A stretch of 64,000 nucleotides of DNA from CALXOJ01 sp034120015. Lineage in GTDB: Bacteria; Spirochaetota; Spirochaetia; JAFGXN01. The stretch lies in assembly GCA_034120015.1 (NCBI GenBank), contig JAXEIF010000014.1, forward strand, positions 1-64,000, read 5' to 3'. Made by a program: the position numbers and the translations under genes. The notes under the pieces are model-generated. The model saw only the letters and a program-made list of their open reading frames with translations. It did no database searches and was not told the DNA's origin. Shown here one piece after another: positions 39,766 to 48,182 of this stretch. The first letter of the stretch is position 1. Every line of letters starts with the position of its first letter.

Positions 39766-41715
39766 TTATTTTCCGTCCGGTTTTTCGTATGCCTTAAAAA
39801 TTCCCTTTCCGCCCTGTTTGGCTTCATACAAGGCAGCATCGGCCGCTTCGGTTAAATCATTGCTGTCAAAACAGGCGCCGCAGCACGAAGCATATCCGCC
39901 CGACATCCCGACGGAAATGACGGTACCGTCCGTCAGTGTCGCCGTTGTATTCAGCGAACGCCGGTAAACGGAACGGATAATTTCTTCCGCTTCCGAAGCT
40001 TCATAACCGTAAAACAGAACAATAAACTCATCGCTGCCGATTCTGGCCGTAATCCGCCGTTCCGCACCGCAGCAATCGAGCATCCGCGCAGCCGCCTTAA
40101 TGGCAATATCGCCGTTGGCATGTCCGTATCTGTCGTTGATTTCTTTCAAATTGTCGATATCGACAAAAAGAATTGTGATGTTTTTTACCGGCGCTGCGTT
40201 TTCCGTTTTCAGTTTTTCGACCGCATTCGAATAGCCCCGCCTGTTCAACAGTCCTGTCAGCACGTCATAGTCCCGGTCATGCTCGATTTTCTGTTTTTCC
40301 AGAATTTGTTCCGTTACGTCGGAAACAATACACACCGTGTTTCGTTCATCCGCAAACGGCATGATTTCGAGATAACTGACAGGATTGGATGATGCCCTGT
40401 AAATATGACGGGCACTGTTGTACGGATTGGAAAAGATTCCGTCCATGTATTCAAGAAAGCGCTCTTTATCGTCTGTAATTTCCGCAAATGCCCGGTCATC
40501 CAGCATCAGCAGCGTCTGTACCTTTCTGGTCGCTCTAACCCGTTTCATATCACTGTTGTACTCGTAAACCCCGATCATAACATTGGCCATATCGAAAATT
40601 TTCGACAGCTTATCTGTATTGTTCAGTAAAGAATGAACCATGGAATTAATATGATCACTCAGTTTTTTAAATTCCGGCAGACTGACGACATCTACAATCA
40701 AATCCAGATTTCCGGCCGCTATCAGTGAGAGATTTTCGATTACCGCATTAATTCCCCGTAAAATGTATCTGTCTATAAAAAAATAGACGACATACAGCAA
40801 AAGAAGCATAATGATCAGCAGATAAACGGATATCATCGGTATATATGTCAGCAAGTCTTCATAGAGAATTTGTTTTGCCGCTACAACACCGAGCAAAAGA
40901 CCGTCCGATTCCTGAAAATAACCGAAAGAAGATGTTTTTCCTATTTTGACGGAAAACCCTCCTCTGTTTATCATTTTTTCGGGATGATCGAAACCGACAT
41001 CCGCCGCCTGTCTTCCCGTCAGCTTCGCATCCGTGCAGCCGACAATCAGGCCGGTTGCTTTATCGATAGCCAGCTGGATTTCTCCTTCGTTGTGAGAGAC
41101 AATCGAAAAAAGATAAGAAAGTTCCATCAGCTTCTGCTGTTCCAGAATCTTACGGGGTTCGATCCCGACCTGAATGATATTTTTTCCGTCTTCCTGCCAG
41201 ACACCGGAATACAGCATCAGCTTATTTTCTGCCGTATTGGGAACAATATCCTGACACAGCACAAGAGACCGGTCGTTTAGAAGAGGAAGAAAATACCGCA
41301 TCTGCTCACCGGACTCGAAATTAAAACCGTAATACTGCGGAGTCGTTCCCGAATAAATTTCACCTTTTTCGTTCAGGATATGCAATTCGTCAACCTGCAG
41401 GAGAGAAGCTACTTTTTTCATTTCGGGAAGATTTCCGACAATCTGCGGATTATGTTGGATGATATAGGCAGCCGCTTTGGCTCTGACAATGGCAACATCT
41501 CTTTGGGAATCTTTTAAGAGAGTCAGATTGGCATCATTCAGAGCAAGGGTCTCTTCAAGTTTTTCTATTTTAAGACGGGCTCCGCGAATATAATTCCATC
41601 TGATATTATTAATCTGCATTGCCGTATTAATAATCAGAATGACAAGCACCGCAGCAAGCGTAACGCTCAACAGCCGAATCGTAATCATTTTTTTCATAGA
41701 GACATTTCCCGACAT
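39766..41715 (-). CDS. GGDEF domain protein, predicted membrane diguanylate cyclase
   Basis: A 649-residue membrane signalling protein. Membrane spans lie at about 11-32 and about 295-318, with a periplasmic sensor region of about 260 residues between them (Cache-like). A HAMP segment (LSLIAAGNLDLIVDV) and a PAS-like region follow, and a C-terminal GGDEF domain begins at DYDVLTGLLNRRGY. The active-site motif reads GSDEF rather than GGDEF; some GSDEF enzymes make c-di-GMP. The alternative is a c-di-GMP or GTP sensor. AGAGG five bases upstream supports the start. Confidence 0.88.
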   Translation of the reverse strand: MSGNVSMKKMITIRLLSVTLAAVLVILIINTAMQINNIRWNYIRGARLKIEKLEETLALNDANLTLLKDSQRDVAIVRAKAAAYIIQHNPQIVGNLPEMKKVASLLQVDELHILNEKGEIYSGTTPQYYGFNFESGEQMRYFLPLLNDRSLVLCQDIVPNTAENKLMLYSGVWQEDGKNIIQVGIEPRKILEQQKLMELSYLFSIVSHNEGEIQLAIDKATGLIVGCTDAKLTGRQAADVGFDHPEKMINRGGFSVKIGKTSSFGYFQESDGLLLGVVAAKQILYEDLLTYIPMISVYLLIIMLLLLYVVYFFIDRYILRGINAVIENLSLIAAGNLDLIVDVVSLPEFKKLSDHINSMVHSLLNNTDKLSKIFDMANVMIGVYEYNSDMKRVRATRKVQTLLMLDDRAFAEITDDKERFLEYMDGIFSNPYNSARHIYRASSNPVSYLEIMPFADERNTVCIVSDVTEQILEKQKIEHDRDYDVLTGLLNRRGYSNAVEKLKTENAAPVKNITILFVDIDNLKEINDRYGHANGDIAIKAAARMLDCCGAERRITARIGSDEFIVLFYGYEASEAEEIIRSVYRRSLNTTATLTDGTVISVGMSGGYASCCGACFDSNDLTEAADAALYEAKQGGKGIFKAYEKPDGK

Positions 41716-41733
41716 AAACCCCTCTTAAACAAC

Positions 41734-41769
41734 CGAAAAAGAATAACAGACCCGTATTCAGGGTCTGTT
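41734..41769 (-). terminator. Terminator downstream of the small lipoprotein gene
   Basis: A 9-base stem (AACAGACCC / GGGTCTGTT) with a 7-base loop and a T-rich tail on the reverse strand, between the lipoprotein gene and the GGDEF gene. Confidence 0.75.
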
Positions 41770-41896
41770 TCACTCTTTTTCTGCTTTAACCGCAGTCAGT
41801 GCCGACGGTCTCCGGAAAAATATCGGAAATCGGAAACGGCCTCTCAAAAACAGACAAAATCACGAAAAGGCAAAGCAGATCTTTTTTATCCTCCGG

Positions 41897-42343
41897 CTAC
41901 CGACCCGTTTCGGCTGCCGATTCTGCAGAAATTGCATCGGCAACTTCATCGGCCGCCGCCCGAATTTGATTTTCTTTATAACAGCCGCAGATAAAAAGAA
42001 AAGAAATTCCGACGCTGAAAGGAGACCGGATTTCTTCTTCTCCGACAGTCAGAGATACGGGAGTCCATGTACCGTCGTTTTCTTTCGCAAAAACAAACGC
42101 ACTTTTCTGCTGTCCGGCACCCTCTTTCCAGTCAAACAAACCTTCCACAGTCACGAAAGCTGTTCCGTCCTCATCTGTCGAAGAGGTCCATACGGTTTCT
42201 TCAAAAACGGATTCGAACACAGCTCCGTATGTCACATCGGGTTCCTTTGTATCGACAGGTGCATTTTTCAGTTCTTCGGTAAGAATATCTTTACATCCCA
42301 CAAAAGCAAAAACCGTTATAATCAATAAAAATAATTTTTTCAT
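41897..42343 (-). CDS. Small predicted lipoprotein
   Basis: A 148-residue predicted lipoprotein (signal MKKLFLLIITVFAFVGC, Cys17). The mature part contains VTYGAVFESVFEETVWTSSTDEDGTAFVTVEG and WTPVSLTVGEEEI, a small beta-rich domain without known relatives to me. AAGGAG precedes the start at some distance (10 bases). It is monocistronic and has its own terminator. Function unknown. Confidence 0.65.
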   Translation of the reverse strand: MKKLFLLIITVFAFVGCKDILTEELKNAPVDTKEPDVTYGAVFESVFEETVWTSSTDEDGTAFVTVEGLFDWKEGAGQQKSAFVFAKENDGTWTPVSLTVGEEEIRSPFSVGISFLFICGCYKENQIRAAADEVADAISAESAAETGR

Positions 42344-42454
42344 AAAACAATATCTCCTTTTTATTTTCGTTTCATTATTAAATAAAAACACAAAAACTGT
42401 CAATAAATTACATTAAAACACTGATTTTTTTTTAAAAGTCTGGTACATTACTTT

Positions 42455-42488
42455 CTGCGGTGCCGGAAAACCCGCACAAAACCGGAGG
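42455..42488 (+). ncRNA. Candidate preQ1-I riboswitch
   Basis: The 34 bases before the queuosine-precursor transporter can fold as a hairpin (TGCGG / CCGCA) whose loop GCCGG pairs with CCGG after an A-rich linker. This is the H-type pseudoknot of preQ1-I, overlapping the GGAGG ribosome site. Aligned to the Thermoanaerobacter structure, the ligand-contacting U6, C15 and A29 equivalents and the G11-C30 pair are all present. The A-linker is shorter than usual, about 5 bases. Confidence 0.55.
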
Positions 42489-42493
42489 TTTTT

Positions 42494-43174
42494 ATGAATG
42501 AATTACTGGGAGCAGGAATGATTCTTTTCTGCTTTTCCGCCCTGCTGCTTGTCTACCGTTTTTTCGGAAAAACGGGACTTTTTGTCTGGATTCCGATTTC
42601 CGTCATTGTTGCTAATATTCAGGTGCAGAAAACCGTCGAACTGTTCGGCATAACCTGCACTCTCGGCAATATTCTTTACGCATCGTCGTTTACCGTTACC
42701 GACATTCTTTCCGAAAATTACGGGAAAAAGGAAGCCCGAAAAGCTGTTTTAATCGGATTTTTTTCTTTGATTTTTTCGACGGTTCTTTTTCAGGCAACGC
42801 TTCTGTTTACCCCCGCGTCCTCGGATTGGGCTCAGGAATATATGAACGGATTGTTCTCGTTAATGCCGCGACTGATTGCCGCCAGTGTGGCTGCTTTTGC
42901 CGTATCGCAAACACATGACGTATGGTCTTACCACTTCTGGAAACGGATTTTGCCCGAAAAAAAATGGATTTTTGTGCGCAATAACATGAGTTCACTCGTC
43001 AGTCAGGCTTTGGATACACTGGTTTTTGTGACCGTCGCTTTTTACGGATTGTATGAAGGCAGCATTCTGTTTGAAATTTTCCTGACAACATATACCGTTA
43101 AGGCTTTCGTGACGCTCTGCGACACACCGCTGGTTTATGCCGCCGTGCGGCTTCAGCGCTTCGAAAAACCGTAA
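42494..43174 (+). CDS. yhhQ: Queuosine precursor transporter
   Basis: A 226-residue inner-membrane protein with six membrane spans of the VUT/YhhQ family, which imports preQ0, preQ1 or queuine. Motifs: IVANIQVQKTVELFG, the core TVTDILSENYGKKEARKAVLIG, and RNNMSSLVSQALDTLVFVTVAFYG. GGAGG lies 5-6 bases before the ATG inside a candidate preQ1 riboswitch, so import would be shut off when preQ1 is plentiful. Its 3' end overlaps the convergent FMN enzyme by 22 bases. Confidence 0.9.
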   Translation: MNELLGAGMILFCFSALLLVYRFFGKTGLFVWIPISVIVANIQVQKTVELFGITCTLGNILYASSFTVTDILSENYGKKEARKAVLIGFFSLIFSTVLFQATLLFTPASSDWAQEYMNGLFSLMPRLIAASVAAFAVSQTHDVWSYHFWKRILPEKKWIFVRNNMSSLVSQALDTLVFVTVAFYGLYEGSILFEIFLTTYTVKAFVTLCDTPLVYAAVRLQRFEKP

Positions 43175-44040
43175 TCGCTTTCGAGAACAGCCCGCATTCC
43201 GTCCGTTCCCGACAAAAGAACGCCCTGAATCAGCGGCCGCCCGATTAAAACACGGCCGGCACCGAGCGCGGCCGCCTTTTTCAGATGGCTTTCGCTTCTC
43301 AAACCGCCGTCCACCCAAACCGCCCCGCTGTACCGCCGCACATCCGCTCCGTAGCGCTGAAGCAGAAAGGCGGTTCCTTCCGGCGGTGAGGCGACACGTC
43401 CCCCGTGATTGGAAATCACGGCGGCATCGGGCTTCACCTCATCCAAAAGAGAAACCGTCGCCCGATCGCAAATTCCCTTGATAACAAAAGGAAACCGAAT
43501 GCTTTTTTTCAGTTTTTTCAGCTGGGCGGCGGTTTTGCGTTCCATTTCCGCCTGACCCGCCATAGTGGCAATCTGCCAGGAATCGATATCGATTCCGATA
43601 AACCCGGCAACCGATGCCGCACGCTCCGCCCTTTCCAGCCACAGGCGATCCGGATAAGGTTTGATAAACACATCGGCCGTCAGTCCGCAGCGGGCCGCAG
43701 CCGCTATTCCCGAATCAAGTTTTATATCGGGAAAGCCGTCACCGATACAGAACCCGATACCGGCTTTTTTCGCACTTTCGGCGGCCGTAAAGTAAAAAGG
43801 CTCTTCTTCATCCGTTCCGATATTCTGAACCGCCCCCGTCACCGGAGCATAAGCGATTTCCGGAAATCCGGATGCCGGTTCGACCTCAATTTGATTCCAG
43901 GACCGCACATTCGAGGCAAAGCGGCTGCCTCCGTCGATGCCTCCCCAACCGGGAAGTTCGCCGCCGCACAAAATTCCGTCGCAAATTTTACAGCCGCGGC
44001 AACGGCCTTTTGTTAAATCGTATAAATTCCGTTTATCCAT
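43153..44040 (-). CDS. FMN-dependent alpha-hydroxy-acid dehydrogenase family protein
   Basis: A 295-residue TIM-barrel flavoenzyme of the lactate/glycolate oxidase superfamily. Barrel motifs: FVIKGICD (catalytic-region lysine), AAVISNHGGRVASPPEG (catalytic histidine and FMN binding), VWVDGGLRSESHLKKAAALGAGRVLIGRP (FMN phosphate). It is shorter than classical family members and begins with a cysteine pair region CRGCKICDGILCGG, typical of a bacterial subgroup with a possible iron-sulfur site. Substrate unknown. It lies 4 bases after the double ABC ATPase gene. Confidence 0.85.
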   Translation of the reverse strand: MDKRNLYDLTKGRCRGCKICDGILCGGELPGWGGIDGGSRFASNVRSWNQIEVEPASGFPEIAYAPVTGAVQNIGTDEEEPFYFTAAESAKKAGIGFCIGDGFPDIKLDSGIAAAARCGLTADVFIKPYPDRLWLERAERAASVAGFIGIDIDSWQIATMAGQAEMERKTAAQLKKLKKSIRFPFVIKGICDRATVSLLDEVKPDAAVISNHGGRVASPPEGTAFLLQRYGADVRRYSGAVWVDGGLRSESHLKKAAALGAGRVLIGRPLIQGVLLSGTDGMRAVLESDYGFSKR

Positions 44041-44043
44041 AAT

Positions 44044-45519
44044 TTACTGTGTCAGCAGACGGAATGTTCCGCCTCTCTCCATTTCCAGAATATGATGTTC
44101 GCACGGAAGCACTTCATCGGGTTCGTGAGTCACATGCAGAAGGGTTGTGATGTTTCTTTCGGCTATTTTTTGAAGCAGCGAAAGGACTTTTGACCGGTTG
44201 GCTTCATCCAAACCGTGACACGGTTCGTCGAGAATCAGCAACGGCGGGGCTTTGACAACAGCCCGCAGAATCAGCAGCAGCCGCTGTTCGCCGTAGGTAA
44301 GTGCCGAAAACGGCTCGGATTCCCGACCCGAAAATCCGCCGAAGGCCAGCCAGGCAGCTGCTGCCTGCCGTTCGCTGTCGTTACGCGAATTGTAAAGTCC
44401 GATTGAATCGTAAAATCCCGACAAAACAACCGCCTCCAAATCACAGGAGCCGACCATACGGTATTCGAGATGAAGCCGGTAGGAAACCATTCCGAGCTGT
44501 CGCTTGATATCCCAAACCGATTCACCCGTACCGCGTTTTCTGCCGAACAGATAAATTTCATTGGCATACAGCTGCGGATTGTCGCCGGTAATCAGTTCCA
44601 TTAACGTTGTTTTGCCGCATCCGTTCGGACCGCGAATCAGCCAGTGTTCACCCGGGCGAACTGTCCAGTTCAGCCGGTTCAAAACCGTTTCCCCGTCCCA
44701 GGAGACGGAAACATTTTTCATTTCAACGAGCGGTGCCGTTTCGTGAAACGAACTCGCTTCTGCTTTCAGTTCCAGTCTGTCGGCCATTTCGGAAACAGCG
44801 GCATTATCGGGTTGTGTTTCCTTTTTGTCCGTTTTTTCGTAACCGGAACGATCCCCGCAGTAGACGACCCGTCCGTTTTCAAACGCCAGTATGCGATCGA
44901 CACAGTCGGGAACTTCGGCCAACCTCTCCGTGAAAAAAAGAGGACAAACCGTACTGCGTCCCTCTTTCCACGCCGCTCCGGCCACCTCGAAAAAAGCGGC
45001 CAGTGTTTTTCGCGAACCGGCATCCAACCCGGCAAACGGATCACTTAAAAGCAGCAAATGCTTCTCGGAAAGAAACGCTTTGGCCAGCAATGTTCTTCGA
45101 ATTTCTCCGGTTGACAAATACTTCAGTCCGCGGTCGGCGATCCGTCCGAGATCAAGCAATTCGATTATACGACGGGCCCGTTCCGATACCGTTGTCTCAC
45201 AACCGAGAAAACGGTAAACCGTCCGACCGGCATCGACTCCTCCTTCGACATAATCGGAATCGTCGTTTTTTCGTTCTTCTTCGATTAAAGCCGATGCCGC
45301 TTCCAGAGAAACCACGGCAGCCTGCTGTTCCGACGGCAGAAAGCGGCCGTCAACAGTTGCCGAGCCGGCCAACGCATCGGCCAAAAAAGCCTTTCCGCCG
45401 CCGTTTGGACTCACGACCAGCCACACCTCTCCCGACCGGGGATGCCACGTCAGCGGTTCGGTCAACCGGCGCCCCTCTTTCTCAATCAGGCTTTTCTCGA
45501 ATTGCGGTAAAAAAATCAT
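44044..45519 (-). CDS. Double ABC ATPase, ModF-like
   Basis: A 491-residue soluble protein with two ATPase domains. The second (about 275-490) is canonical: RGPNGCGKTTL, LTYGEQRLLLILRAV, LLILDEPCHGLD, VTHEPDE. The first (about 20-230) is degenerate: Walker A reads SPNGGGKAF with alanine in place of the Thr/Ser that follows lysine, and its signature is YLSTGEIRR. The pattern matches ModF/PhrA, a tandem ATPase of unclear role sometimes linked to molybdate. No membrane partner is adjacent. The start at 45519 is supported by a TATAAT 6 bases upstream; an earlier in-frame start lies beyond that box. Confidence 0.85.
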   Translation of the reverse strand: MIFLPQFEKSLIEKEGRRLTEPLTWHPRSGEVWLVVSPNGGGKAFLADALAGSATVDGRFLPSEQQAAVVSLEAASALIEEERKNDDSDYVEGGVDAGRTVYRFLGCETTVSERARRIIELLDLGRIADRGLKYLSTGEIRRTLLAKAFLSEKHLLLLSDPFAGLDAGSRKTLAAFFEVAGAAWKEGRSTVCPLFFTERLAEVPDCVDRILAFENGRVVYCGDRSGYEKTDKKETQPDNAAVSEMADRLELKAEASSFHETAPLVEMKNVSVSWDGETVLNRLNWTVRPGEHWLIRGPNGCGKTTLMELITGDNPQLYANEIYLFGRKRGTGESVWDIKRQLGMVSYRLHLEYRMVGSCDLEAVVLSGFYDSIGLYNSRNDSERQAAAAWLAFGGFSGRESEPFSALTYGEQRLLLILRAVVKAPPLLILDEPCHGLDEANRSKVLSLLQKIAERNITTLLHVTHEPDEVLPCEHHILEMERGGTFRLLTQ

Positions 45520-45525
45520 ACGATG

Positions 45526-45531
45526 ATTATA
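45526..45531 (-). promoter_or_regulatory. -10 element of the ModF-like gene, leaderless configuration
   Basis: TATAAT on the reverse strand ends 6 bases before the ATG at 45519. No convincing -35 is visible at the expected distance. Confidence 0.5.
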
Positions 45532-45572
45532 CACAAACGACGCTCTCAAATCCACCTGTCATAAATAAAAAT

Positions 45573-45601
45573 TTGCCAAAACGCCGGTTCGGGGTTATAA
45601 T
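45573..45601 (+). promoter_or_regulatory. FGGY kinase promoter, leaderless configuration
   Basis: TTGCCA (45573-45578), 17-base spacer, TATAAT (45596-45601), 6 bases to the ATG at 45608. Confidence 0.75.
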
Positions 45602-45607
45602 CCGAGT

Positions 45608-47173
45608 ATGGAAAAGATGATTCTGTCCGTTGATTCGGGAGGACGCAGTCTGCGTTCGTTTTTGTTTAACCGCAAAGGAGAAATTCTGTTTCGGGCCTCC
45701 GTTCCGACTCCGTCTGTTTCGTCGGCTCCCGGAGCCCAGGAACATGATCCCGAAATGATGTGGAATGCTTTTGTTCGCGCCGTTCGCGATGTTATGAATC
45801 AGGCCGGCATTACCGCCGCCGGGATTGCCGCAATGGGAATCAGTGCGCAGAGAGCCTCCTTTATGCTTTGGGAAAAAGAAACCGGAAAAGCTCTGACTCC
45901 GTTAATCAGCTGGGCCGATGTACGGGCAGCCGATCAGGTCGATGCGATGAACCGCTCCCCGAAATGGAAAGCCCTGCAGACGGCCGCCGCCGTCGGTGCT
46001 TTTTTCACGCGCGATACTCTTTTAACCGCGGCTTCGATGCTGAAGTTTACGACCGACCATGCCTCGACCCGCCTTTTGTGGCTTCTCAACGAACGTCCCG
46101 ATCTTCGGCGCCGCTGTGAAAACGGAGAAGCGGTTTTCGGCACGACCGACAGCTGGTTTCTCTACAAGCTGACCGGCTGTCATCTGACAGACGCTTCTCA
46201 GGCTGCCGCCACATCGATGTACAATCCGTTCAAAATGAAATGGAATCCGATTATCTGCAAAACGTTCGGCATTCCCATGAAAATTTTCCCGAAGGTAATC
46301 GATTCGAACGGTCATTTCGGCGATACCGATCCTTCGATTTTCGGCGGAGCAATTCCGATTCACGGTTGTCTCGGCGACCAGATGGCGGCGCTGTTCGGCC
46401 ACTGCTGCTTCGATGCGGGAGAAGTCAAAATTTCGCAGGGATCGGGTGCGTTTGTCGATCTCAACGTCGGACCGAAAGCCCGTCTTTCGAGAAGAGGTCT
46501 CTTTCCTCTTATTGCCTGGGTGAAAGACGGAAAACCGGTTTATATGCTGGAAGGGTATGTGGCAACCGCCGGAACGCTGATTGACTGGCTCGGACAGGGA
46601 ATCGGGCTTTCATCAAACGGAAAAGAGCTCGATGCTTTGGCATCCCAATGTACGGATACGGAAGGCATTACGGTGGTTCCGACTGCTTCCGGAATTCGCT
46701 TTCCCTACTTTAATCCGCGAACCCGGGCAGCCATTTTCGGACTCTCGCTGGCAACGCACCGCCGGCACGTCGCCCGTGCCGTACTGGAAGGACTGGCTTT
46801 GCGCCTGAACGATATTCTGACAGGTATGGAAAAAGACACGAAGACGAAAATCAAAACGGTCAACGTCGACGGAGGAGTGAGCAATTCCGATATTCTGATT
46901 CAGTCTCTTGCCGACTATTCGGGCATTGCCGTGGTCCGTTCCGCCGAACCGGATATGTCGGCAACAGGTGCCGCCTATATGGCAGGAATCGGCTGCGGTT
47001 ACTGGAAAGATGAGAATGAATTGAGAGCCTTAAAAAGCAGCAGTACCGTTTTTCGGCCTTCAATGGATGAATCCAAACGCCGCGCCGGCCTGAAACGGTG
47101 GAACAGAATTATTCACCAGCTGCTGAAACTGGACAAAAAACCGATCATGGGTTTCAAAGAATACCGGGACTGA
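45608..47173 (+). CDS. FGGY family carbohydrate kinase (xylulokinase-like)
   Basis: A 521-residue sugar kinase. The N-terminal domain has ILSVDSGGRSLRSFLFNRKG (phosphate 1 loop; a Gly-Gly-Arg replaces the usual Gly-Thr-Ser/Gly), then AMGISAQRASFMLWEKETGKALTPLISWADVRA, and GCLGDQMAALFGHCC. The C-terminal domain has INVDGGVSNSDILIQSLADYSGIAV and SATGAAYMAGIG. It phosphorylates a sugar or polyol. Xylulose, glycerol and others are possible, and no sugar genes sit alongside to decide. Monocistronic with a leaderless-type promoter. Confidence 0.87.
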   Translation: MEKMILSVDSGGRSLRSFLFNRKGEILFRASVPTPSVSSAPGAQEHDPEMMWNAFVRAVRDVMNQAGITAAGIAAMGISAQRASFMLWEKETGKALTPLISWADVRAADQVDAMNRSPKWKALQTAAAVGAFFTRDTLLTAASMLKFTTDHASTRLLWLLNERPDLRRRCENGEAVFGTTDSWFLYKLTGCHLTDASQAAATSMYNPFKMKWNPIICKTFGIPMKIFPKVIDSNGHFGDTDPSIFGGAIPIHGCLGDQMAALFGHCCFDAGEVKISQGSGAFVDLNVGPKARLSRRGLFPLIAWVKDGKPVYMLEGYVATAGTLIDWLGQGIGLSSNGKELDALASQCTDTEGITVVPTASGIRFPYFNPRTRAAIFGLSLATHRRHVARAVLEGLALRLNDILTGMEKDTKTKIKTVNVDGGVSNSDILIQSLADYSGIAVVRSAEPDMSATGAAYMAGIGCGYWKDENELRALKSSSTVFRPSMDESKRRAGLKRWNRIIHQLLKLDKKPIMGFKEYRD

Positions 47174-47220
47174 CACTTTTCCGGACGTCCGTGCCGCTTT
47201 TCCGCAAAAAACAAAACGGT

Positions 47221-47997
47221 TTATTCGCAGCCGATCGCTTTTCTCACTTCCCCGCAAATCCAGTCGGCCAACGGCGGCCAGGCGGCGACAATCTGCGACG
47301 GCAAACCGTCTCTTCCGCCGTGAAAATCGCACACCTTCGCACCCGCTTCGCGGGCAATCAAAACGCCGGCGGCAATATCGTACCGGCTCAAATTCATCTC
47401 CCAAAAACCGTCAACCTCGCCGCAGGCCGTGTAACACAAATCCAGTGCCGCCGAACCGAACCGTCGCGACGCCAAAATCTGCGGCAAAACGGAAGAAAAT
47501 ACCGGGAGATTGTTGTGTTCCAAACCGCTGCGGATACAGGCGAATCCGGTCGTTAACAATGCCTTTGCGGGATTTTCCGTGCGGCGGCAGTGAATCGGTT
47601 TACCGTTCAACCGGGCGCCTTTCCCCGCTTCGGCATAAAAAAGACGATCCGTTTCCGGAGCATAAACCGCACCGTACTTCAGTTCACCGTTTTCTTCGTA
47701 CGCCATCGAAACACAGTAATGGAGCTGCCCGTACAAAAAGGAAACCGTTCCGTCAATCGGATCAATCCACCAGCGGCCGCCTTCACCCTCTTTAGGCGCA
47801 TACTCTTCGCCGATAATCGCATGATGAGGAAACCGCTTTTCGATGCGGGATCGGATCAGCCGTTCGACCGCACGGTCGGCTTCCGAAACCAAATCTTTTT
47901 CCGACTTCGACTCGACCGTCAGCGTTGCCAATCCCCGGCGGTATTTACGGGCCAGACGTCCCGCACGGCGAATCGTCGATTTAATAAACCGTTCCAT
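47221..47997 (-). CDS. Inositol monophosphatase family protein
   Basis: A 258-residue magnesium-dependent phosphatase of the IMPase/SuhB family. Metal-binding motifs are IIGEEY (Glu), WWIDPIDGTVSFLYG (Asp-Pro-Ile-Asp-Gly-Thr) and RYDIAAGVLIAREAG near the end, where Tyr replaces the usual Trp of WDxAAG. It dephosphorylates inositol phosphates or related sugar phosphates. AAAGGAG precedes the ATG. It ends 47 bases from the convergent FGGY kinase gene. Confidence 0.92.
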   Translation of the reverse strand: MERFIKSTIRRAGRLARKYRRGLATLTVESKSEKDLVSEADRAVERLIRSRIEKRFPHHAIIGEEYAPKEGEGGRWWIDPIDGTVSFLYGQLHYCVSMAYEENGELKYGAVYAPETDRLFYAEAGKGARLNGKPIHCRRTENPAKALLTTGFACIRSGLEHNNLPVFSSVLPQILASRRFGSAALDLCYTACGEVDGFWEMNLSRYDIAAGVLIAREAGAKVCDFHGGRDGLPSQIVAAWPPLADWICGEVRKAIGCE

Positions 47998-48043
47998 AAA
48001 AACTCCTTTTCCGTCATCCGAACAAAGCGGAAATCAATCTGCC

Positions 48044-48073
48044 TTGACAAAATCGGATAAAATCACTACAATG
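48044..48073 (+). promoter_or_regulatory. tRNA-Pro promoter
   Basis: TTGACA (48044-48049), 18-base spacer, TACAAT (48068-48073), ending 9 bases before the mature tRNA. Confidence 0.75.
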
Positions 48074-48082
48074 TTTTTCATC

Positions 48083-48154
48083 GGGTAGTGGCGCAGTGGT
48101 TAGCGTACAAGTCTGGGGGACTTGGGGTCCCCGGTTCAAGTCCGGGTTACCCGA
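48083..48154 (+). tRNA. tRNA-Pro (GGG)
   Basis: A full cloverleaf: acceptor CGGGTAG / TTACCCG, D-arm GGCGCAGTGGTTAGCGT, anticodon stem CAAGT / ACTTG with loop CTGGGGG (anticodon GGG), T-arm CCCCGGTTCAAGTCCGGG. CCA is not encoded. Confidence 0.93.
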
Positions 48155-48156
48155 CG

Positions 48157-48182
48157 AAGCGGTTCGTATGAACCGCTTTTTT
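48157..48182 (+). terminator. Terminator of tRNA-Pro
   Basis: A 9-base stem (AAGCGGTTC / GAACCGCTT) with loop GTAT, followed by six T. Confidence 0.88.
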
